From the NCBI RefSeq assembly GCF_907164915.1, contig NC_061862.1:128721641-128785640 (forward strand): a stretch of 64,000 nt of DNA, given 5' to 3'. A model generated the notes under the pieces. It ran no database searches and was not told where the DNA came from. It saw only the letters and a list, made by a program, of their open reading frames with translations. Of the stretch, positions 57,011 to 64,000 are shown piece by piece. The position numbers and the translations under genes are program-made. Numbering within the stretch: the first letter of the stretch is position 1; the number at the start of each line of letters is the position of its first letter. The stretch comes from Impatiens glandulifera (taxonomy: Eukaryota; Streptophyta; Magnoliopsida; Ericales; Balsaminaceae).

Positions 57011-58404
57011 TCAAGAACATCAAAATTGTAGGTTTTGTAATTTTGATGGAGGCTTAGATTCTTTGATCCAATGGCCTGGATAGCTTCATCAAGCTCATAG
57101 AAACATTATTTACATTATCTCAAGGTGCGATTCAACCCGGATGATGTTTGTTTTAATCAAAAATAGTTTAGGGCCAAAAATCGAGATTTTGGTTATAAAG
57201 TTGTAACGAAGTGTAAGGAGATTTCCAATAGCTTCCTTATACTTCATATGATTGATTGGTACCAAAAAATGAACACTAGTTGTTCATTTAGACCAATCAA
57301 GAACTCAAAATTTCATTTATTTTAATTTTTTTATTTTGATCAAACATGATCCAAATAATCCAAATAGTTGTGCAACATCATTAGAAACATGTTGGGAACC
57401 TTTTTAAACTATTGTTCTTCAGGATTAGCCTAAGAGCAGAAAACCCGTTTTTTAAATTTTTCCAAATTCAAATTTGGGTTTCTATTTGTTTTAGATTGAT
57501 TTATCGATATTGGCTTTTATAAAAAGCTCATAAATGATCGTGGGATCGTTTTCCAATCATAAAATCTAACAACCAGACAACATACAAGTATGAATTAAAG
57601 TTTGATTGGAAGCATATCAAGAATTAGAGAACACTCCTTAGACCTTAAGGAAGCTTTGGAGATGTCTAGATCCAAGATTTAAGGCCTTACAAGAAAATTC
57701 CAAAAATCCAGAAGCTTGGAGCTTCAATGGTAGATTTTCTGAAACTTTTGATTCGTGTCTTGAGATGTTATCTCTTGGATTTGGAATTATCAAAGGAGGC
57801 CGAAGTCGGTTGAGAGAGTCAAGTGGCCTGAATCAGTCAAAAGTCATTAATAGTATTTTAGTTGTTCTTAATCCAACTTTCCCTTTTATGCCATATTTAA
57901 GCCTAGGGTTGTAAGAGAAATGATCAGCGTGGTAGAGTAATCATTTCACCTTTTGAATCAATCGAAATGGTGGAATATAGGTGGAGTTACATCTTTGAAA
58001 AAACAAAGATGGTTGCGAATGATTATTCATCCAGAAATCGCATTGAAGACGATGATCTAGGTGAAACGACGTCTTTTCGGGCGTATTTGGAGAACGTGGG
58101 ACGTTCTGTTAGCACTCTGTTGTGTTTCGTTTGCGATCGAGCATTACATTGCATTTCAGCAAATGGGGCGTTAGCTAATCTTGTGTGGGTGGGCGCGCTC
58201 TTTCCGTTGCAGTGGGCGACGCAGATGACTCCCAGGAATTGGATGAAAATACAGTGCTCATTTGATAGCTGCGGTTTCAGCTGTAGTCATTCTCCCGAAT
58301 TTCGACTACACCTGATTGTGAATTTTATTTTTTATTTAAAATTTTAAGGGTTTGTTTGAAATTGATATTTCTTTCACCCTTCTGGATTTATTTTTAAATC
58401 TTTA

Positions 58405-58428
58405 ATATATATATATATATATATATAA
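58405..58428. repeat. (AT)n microsatellite
   Basis: Ten to twelve TA dinucleotides. Confidence 0.9.
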
Positions 58429-59904
58429 AATAAATATGACAAATATTTTTCCAATTTATTTTATTATTGTTTTGTATATTTTGGGTTAAATAACTAATTT
58501 TTGGGATAAAATGGGTACCATATTTTATTCTAAATTATTTACTTTAATTTATCCTAAAATAAGTACAAAATTTAAGATAAAATAAGTACAAAATTTATCC
58601 TAAATTATTTTATTTATTTTATTTGTCCATTATCCTTAATTATTTAGGTTTTAGTTATCAAAATAATTATATTGATTTTATATTGATTTTATTTATTAAA
58701 AAATAATCAAAATAATTATTTTAAAATTTATAAATTTAGTATGTAGATTTTTTGTGCTTATAATGACAATCATACAATTGAGTTGTTAGAATTATCAAAA
58801 GGAAAGAAAGTTTGTAAAAATAAGTGGGGTGTATAAACTGAAGCAAGGTGAACATACTTTAGATCCATGAAACAAAACTTGTTTGGTTGTCAAAGGGTTT
58901 AGTCAAAGAAAGTGTACTAATATTGATGAATATTTTCTCATGTTGTTAAAATGACTTCAATTAATGTTTTCTTGAGTTTGGAAGCTAAGTTTGATTTGAA
59001 AGTTAAAGAAATGGACATAAAGACAACTTTTTTATGGTGATTTAGAAGAAAATATTTACATTGATCAATTTGATGGGTTTAAAATCAAGGGTAAAGATAA
59101 TTGTATTTACAGTTTAAAGAAAATCTTGTATGGCTTGAAACAAGCTCCACGATAATGGTACAAAAAGTTTGAGTTGTTAATGAAGGAATACAACTATAAT
59201 AAGACTACTTCTAACCATTGTGTGTTTGTGCAAAATTTCTCTCTTAATGACTTTATTATTCTTTTACTTTATTGATGACATGCTTATTGTTAGTCAACGT
59301 GCTATGAGAACTAATAAGTTGAAACAAGACTTAGGGGAGTCTTTTATAATGAAGGATTTTGGACCAGCGAATCAGATTCTTAGAATCAGAATCAGTTGTG
59401 ATAGAAAGTCAAAGAAATTACGGTTGTCTCAAGAATGATATTTTGAAAAAATTGTTGTAGTGATTCAATATGGAGAAGGCCAATAGTGTAGCCACACCTC
59501 TAGCGACACGTTTAAATCGAGCTTTAAACTTTGTACTTAAAATGATGATCATAAAGAAGATATGAAGAATATTCCTTATAGTTATGTTGTTGGAAGTCTT
59601 ATGTATGTCTTTGCTAGTACAAGAATAGATATTGATTTTGCTCTTGGTACTATGAGCACATTCCTTTCAAATTCAGGAAAAGAACATTGGGAAGTTGTCA
59701 AGTGGATATTAAGATATCTTTGAAGTACATCAAGTTTGAGACTTTTTCATAGAAATCAAAGTTTGGATTTAGTTGGTTATACCGATTTTGATATGGCAAG
59801 TGATGTTACTTCTAAAAAAATTACTTCTAGTTATTTCATTACTTTCATATGGAGAGATATTTCTTGACAATCAAGGCTTCAAAAGTGTGTTGCCATTGGT
59901 AAAA

Positions 59905-59979
59905 AAATGACCTATACCGACAGATATTACCGAAGGTTTTATAAAACTCACCTAATTGATCTCGAGAGATATTACCGAA
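59905..59979. other. short CACTA-like fragment
   Basis: Holds GATATTACCGAAGGTTTT and ATATTACCGAAAGTG, which resemble the subterminal repeats at 1800-1900. It marks where element C breaks off. Confidence 0.45.
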
Positions 59980-61744
59980 AGTGTTTTGATTCTAGCTCTC
60001 TCTCTCGATTCACACACAGTACAATCAGAAAGAAGCTTCACAGAATAAGTTCAGTAAGCAAGATGATTGAGTAGTCTCTCTCTGCAAAATCAGATTGCTT
60101 GTTCGTAAGGCAAAAGCTCAAGATTGTTAAGGCTCAAAAGGTTTTTTTCGTCCGTTGTCCTTAGGATTTGATTAATTACAGAGCAGGAGCTAACGGTCGA
60201 ATCTTCAAGAATGATACGTGGAACTCTTCTATTGGAAAGCCTCCATTGTACACAGCAGGTTCTGAGCACAAGGATCGTGGTCGTACAGAACTGGTAGTGC
60301 GCGAATATTCCATCAGTGATGTACCTGCAAAACGGGTAATGTGAGGAAAATTCTCTTACGTGGCATTCCTTGATTGGATGTATATAGCTGATGTACTAAT
60401 CTTCACTAGAAAGTGGAGTAGGGTACAGTTATAGCATGTGGGTAGGTGAAATGCTAGATTCAAGCGTACTGCTTAAACTGAGCATTAGACGTATTTTAGT
60501 TAGACGGATTGTGAAAATCAGTCTAATGAAATAAGTCATCTCCTTTTAAAATAAAAACATCTATTAGACCTCCTAGTCTAATAGAATTAGACTCGCGTCT
60601 AATTACAATAACCATTAGACTGCACGTCTATCTCCACTGAGTTAGACTGCACATCTAATTCTGATTCTAACTCAGACTTGTCTGAAGGAGTTAGACACAC
60701 GTCTAACTTTCACTAATTAGACTACGCGTCTAATTATCCAATAACCATTAGACTGCACGTCTATCTCCACTGAGTTAGAATACACATCTAATTCCGGTTC
60801 TACCTCAGACTTGTCTGAAGGAGTTAGACGCACGTCTAACTTTCACTAATTAGACTACATGTCTAATTATCCAATAACCATTAGACTGCACGTCTAACTC
60901 CCTTGAGTTAGACTGCACGTATAATTCCGGTTCTACCTCAGACTTGTCTGAAGGAGTTAGACGCACGTCTAACTTTCACTAATTAGACTACACGTCTAAT
61001 TATCCAATAATCATTAGACTGCACGTCTAACTCCCTTAAGTTAGACTGCACGTCTAATTCCGGTTCTATCTCAGACTTTTCTGAAGGAGTTAGACGTACG
61101 TCTAACTTTCACATTCTATTAGACTGCACGTCTAACTCCACTAAGTTAGACTGCACGTCTAATTCCGCATAAATTAGACTACCGGTCTAATTGCAAATAT
61201 ATTAGACTACACGTCTAACTCCAATGAGTTAGACTGTACGTCTAATTCCGAATATCAATTAGATTACCCGTCTAATTACAAACATATTAGACTTACGTCT
61301 AATTCCGTGCATTCATTAGACTAACGTCTAATTCTTTACATTCTTTAGACTACACGTCTAACTTCGATGAGTTAGACTATAAGTCTAATTCTATGCATTA
61401 GACTTACGTCTAATTCCGTGCATTCATTAGACTACACGTCTAACTCCGATGAGTTAGACTGTACGTCTAATTCTATGCATTAGACTTACGTCTAATTCCG
61501 TGTATCTATTAGACCATCCGTCTAATTACACGTCTATTAGACTACACGTCTAACTCCGATGAGTTAGACTGTAAGTCTAATTTTATGCAATGAAAGCCAA
61601 AATCGGTCTAATGACTCTCATTAGATTCAAGTCTTATGACATATTATTTCAATACACCTGTATCAAAACTCATATATTATTTCATCATCAAAATCTCATT
61701 GGTTAAATTATTTCAACACTTAGTCAAAATAATTTGACCCAACA
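59980..61744 (-). mobile_element. A-type LTR, minus orientation, truncated
   Basis: From TTTTGATTCTAGCTCTCTC to AATTTGACCCAACA, the reverse complement of the A LTR start TGTTGGGTCAAATT. The U5 end is missing, so the left edge is not a natural LTR end. The palindrome array is expanded to about 1.1 kb (60480-61620), more than twice that of A. More diverged than the A LTRs. Confidence 0.85.
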
Positions 61745-61749
61745 GATTA

Positions 61750-61771
61750 ATATATATATATATATATATAT
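61750..61771. repeat. (AT)n microsatellite
   Basis: About eleven AT dinucleotides. Confidence 0.9.
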
Positions 61772-61784
61772 GAAATGCATTTAG

Positions 61785-62075
61785 GATGGGTGAGTCATGG
61801 CAAAGTATTCGGCGTACACCAGAGAAACTGTCCCGACAATACTAGAATTTGCTAGCAGCATCAAAAACTGCGGCATGTGAGGAAGAGGTGAGAAAAATTA
61901 CGTTGGAATTGGAGCAAATCCGATTGAGAGATGCGGAAAGAGGCCAATTGCTTACTGAAATTAAAGCGGACATGGCTGAAATGGCGTAAAAATTGGAGAA
62001 TCTCGAAAAAAAAATTGAATTGTTGAAGAGGCAGAATCAACCACCCCCTCCTCCCCCCACATCTACTAATTTGTA
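61785..62075 (+). pseudogene. CACTA Transposase_24-like last exon
   Basis: Resembles the end of the gene at 745-1131: a start GES.. QSIRRTPEKLS, a coiled coil (EEVRKITLELEQIRLRDAERG, EKKIELLKRQ) and a Pro run PPPPPPTSTN. Stops near 61849 and 61990. Upstream exons are absent. Confidence 0.65.
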
Positions 62076-62279
62076 GATTATATTGTTTGATTAATTATGT
62101 GTTATCTTTTCCGTACAAATGATGACATTTTGGTGTGTTTTTCTTTCATAATTATGAATTATTATTATCCTTTGGTTTTGGTTTATTAATGTTGTTTATG
62201 AATTCTTTTCCTTTATTTATTAGATTGCCTTTATTTAAGAAAATTATAGAACATGGTATATTTTTACCTTTGTAAAAAT
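62076..62279. other. AT-rich spacer in the CACTA region
   Basis: No feature seen. Confidence 0.4.
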
Positions 62280-62815
62280 AAATAGGTAATTGCGAAAGGT
62301 TATTGAACAACTCTCGCTTTTGACCATTGGTAATTGTGAAGGTTTATTGGAAAACCTTCTCTTTTGACCCTCCCTGAAAAAATTGGAAAATATTCTAAGT
62401 GTTGGAAAGGGGCATTTGCGAAGGTTTATTTGAAAACCTTCGCTTTTGACCCCTCACTGTAAAAATTGGAAAAACTTTTAAGTGTTGGGAAGGGTCAAAA
62501 CCGAAAGTTTTCAAATAAACTTTCCGTTTTGACCCTTGTTTAAAAAAGCTGAAAAAATTCTAAGTGTTGGGAAGGGTCAAAACCGAAAGTTTTCAAATAA
62601 ACTTTCGGTTTTGACCCTTGTTTAAAAAAAGCTAAAAAAATTCTAAGTGTTGAGAAGGGTCAGAGCCGAAAGTTTTCAAATAAACCTTCGGTTTTGACCA
62701 TTGTTTAAAAAAAACTGAAAAAATTCTAGGTGTTGGGAAGGGGTATTTGCGAAAGTTTTCAATAAAACTTTCGGTTTTAACCCTTCCCAACACTTAGAAT
62801 TTTTTCCAATTTTTA
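62280..62815. repeat. CACTA hairpin repeats, unit about 95 bp
   Basis: About six units with CCGAAAGTTTTCAAATAAAC and TTTCGG, then GACCCTTGTTTAAAAAAG and TTCTAAGTGTTGGGAAGGGT. Early units carry GCGAAGG variants. Each can fold into a hairpin. Confidence 0.8.
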
Positions 62816-62817
62816 CA

Positions 62818-64000
62818 GGCTGCCGTGCCGGAATTTAACGATCTGAGTACGGAGATTAATAATACAGTTAATGAAGAGGTCAATGAAGAACGTTATATGC
62901 ACGATTTTATAAAAGATATGTTCTCCAACGTTAATGATGTCCCGAACAACCATGAACCAGTTGAAGATGCGCATAGATTTTATAAATTGTTTTATGATTC
63001 CAAACGGCCATTGTAAAAATTGTTTTATGAAGGTGCTCGAATAACGAAATCATCAGCACTACTTAAACTAATTCACATAAAGAATGTCTGTCAATGAACA
63101 AATTCTTCGTTTGATATGTTGTTGCGTCTACTTAAAGACTACATATTACTGATTGACTCTCAATTGCAAAACTCCAATTACGAAATTAAAAAGTTCATTA
63201 CTGATATCGGGCTTAAATATGACAAGATAGACGAATGTAAGAATAACTGTATGTTATTTTGGAAGTACGACAAAAATGTAGATTCTTGTAGAGTTTGCGG
63301 TCTTTCAAGATGGAAAGTCGACCGAACAAGTGGGGCAGTTAGAGAGAAGAAAAATAGGAAATTCATTCCAAAAAAGGTGTTGAGATATTTCCCTCTAATA
63401 CCAGGACTGCAAAGACTATACATGTCCTCAAAAACGGCTCCAATGATGAGATGGCATATGGAATAAAGAGTTGATAGTGATACGTTGAGACATCCCACTA
63501 ATTCCTTAACTTGGAAAATGTTTGATGAAAATTATAAAGATTTTGCGTCGAAATCTCGAAACGTAAGACTAGGTTTATCAAGTGATGGGTTTCAACCATT
63601 TGCAAATGGGAAAAAGTCATATAGTGTTTGGCCGGTTATTCTCGTTCCTTATAATGTGTCGCCCACTACTTGCATGGATTCTAAAAAATTTATTTTATCT
63701 ATGTTAATTCCAGGTCCAAAGAGTCCGGGAGATGCAATTGACATATTTCTCCAGTCATTGATCGACGAGTTGACTGAACTGTGGCAAATTGGTGTGAGAA
63801 CGTTTGATGCACACACCTCTCAATACTTTAATATGCGAGCGGCGTTGTTGTGGACCATTAACGACTTTCTCGCCTACGCGAATTTATCAGGCTAGAGTAT
63901 GAAAGGGAAATTCGCTTGTCCCTTTTGTAACAACGACACGATATCTCGTCGATTGGTTCATGGTTCCAAACAATGTTACATGGTTCATAGACGCTTCCTT
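62818..64000 (+). pseudogene. CACTA TNP2-type transposase, partial, broken
   Basis: The main CACTA transposase (Transposase_21/TNP2 family), truncated by the window end. It starts after an acceptor TTTTTACAG. Seen: DAHRFYKLFYDSKRPL (about 62970), SSALLKLIHIKNVCQ, FDMLLRLLKDYIL, a Cys pair CRVCGLSRWK (63290), RYFPLIPGLQRLYMS, then the core LGLSSDGFQPFANG (63570) to LIPGPKSPGDAIDIFLQSL (63710). Stops: TAA at 63014-63016, TGA near 63096, TAA near 63464, TAG at 63893. A 14-bp direct repeat (62984-62997, 63017-63030) lies beside the first stop. Conserved blocks follow the family order, so the gene was whole once. Confidence 0.85.

Larger units (their letters stand above)
55819..58762 (+). mobile_element. 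2.9-kb insert, probable solo LTR (Gypsy type), target duplication ATGAC
   Basis: ATGAC at 55814-55818 and 58763-58767. Removing the insert restores an unbroken RT frame of element C (LHD then NHTIEL). It starts TGTAACCCCGG and ends CTTATA, so TG...TA, probably from TG...CA. Length and TGTAAC-CCC start fit large Gypsy LTRs. Contains a tandem repeat at 56640-57010 and a TATTTAAGCC TATA-like stretch at about 57895. The ORF at 57967-58347 has no recognised homology and is not called. Confidence 0.75.
52099..59905 (+). pseudogene. Copia element C internal region, copy 2, with two inserted LTRs
   Basis: Continues the broken primer-binding site GTATCAGAGCTTAGTTC (52099). Decayed gag from ATG 52143 (NGLNYHI, KSLHLPIF, zinc-knuckle region 52800-52860), protease region 52920-53290, GAG-pre-integrase and integrase at 53370-54190 (LMHLDVCGSLNVRTINGSLY, IRSDNSGDYYG), RT from 55660, cut by a solo LTR and resuming at 58768 (NHTIELLELSKGKK), then KQAP-like and the YFIDDMLIV box near 59260, and RNase H to about 59900 (SLQKCVA). 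It has many stops and frameshifts. The 3' LTR is missing. Coding resemblance is to the Copia lineage with LNGLNY gag, different from A and B. Confidence 0.8.

Noticed and set aside
57967..58347. 126-aa ORF in the 2.9-kb insert
   Set aside because: No recognisable domain and no matching context; long open frames occur by chance in the less AT-rich part of such LTRs.
1..64000. CRISPR arrays, bacterial operons, riboswitches
   Set aside because: Introns, plant transposons and a plant mitochondrial protein gene show nuclear plant DNA; the palindromic repeats in the LTRs have no spacer-repeat regularity like CRISPR.

Overview
The window looks like a gene-poor, transposon-rich stretch of a flowering-plant nuclear genome. 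It is AT-rich, its genes have introns, and most DNA belongs to plant transposon superfamilies (CACTA, MULE, hAT-type MITEs, Copia, Gypsy, LINE). I infer a eudicot. An asterid such as a Lamiales species is only an impression, based on remembering similar extra Copia ORFs from that group.

Only two ordinary host genes are visible. One is a single-exon C2H2 zinc-finger repressor-type gene at 2576-3673 (+), with one zinc finger and a C-terminal LxLxL (EAR) motif. The other is a four-exon gene at 23289-25744 (-) that I recognise as mitochondrial succinate dehydrogenase subunit 7 (96 aa, all splice junctions consistent).

Layout. 1-1930: 3' part of a CACTA element (Transposase_24-type gene plus hairpin repeats). 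2390-3755: zinc-finger gene. 4255-4445: small MITE. 4955-9618: nearly complete but decayed MULE with long terminal inverted repeats. About 10000-10900: LINE remnant (-). 11226 to about 12250: old Copia LTR (-). 12270-17440: tandem array with a period near 610 bp; most units carry a tRNA-Ala(AGC)-like sequence (-) and a hAT-like MITE at the same place. 17480-21090: Gypsy pol relic with two RNase H regions. 21785-22525: tandem repeats. 23190-25744: SDH7. 26010-29127: a duplicated block with pieces of a Copia family called C here. 29128-52093: Copia element A (TSD TAGTG), inserted in the primer-binding site of a C element and itself interrupted by Copia element B (31835-45479, TSD GATTC). 52099-59905: rest of element C, interrupted by two solo LTRs (54202-55433, TSD GTCTT; 55819-58762, TSD ATGAC). 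59980-61744: truncated A-type LTR (-). 61745-64000: CACTA sequence with the start of a TNP2-type transposase.

The most unusual content is in the two Copia elements. Downstream of RNase H, where some elements carry an envelope-like gene, element A has one copy and element B three tandem, diverged paralogs of a protein family with no visible signal peptide or membrane segment. In B each paralog has a TATA-like box 70-125 bp before its ATG, so B looks like a retrotransposon carrying a small cluster of separately promoted accessory genes. The tRNA-Ala/MITE array and two tandem foldbacks inside the MULE are the other structures that standard feature types do not explain. Nearly all transposon genes carry stops or frameshifts. 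All readings are by eye, without alignment software, so boundaries described as approximate may be off by tens of bases.
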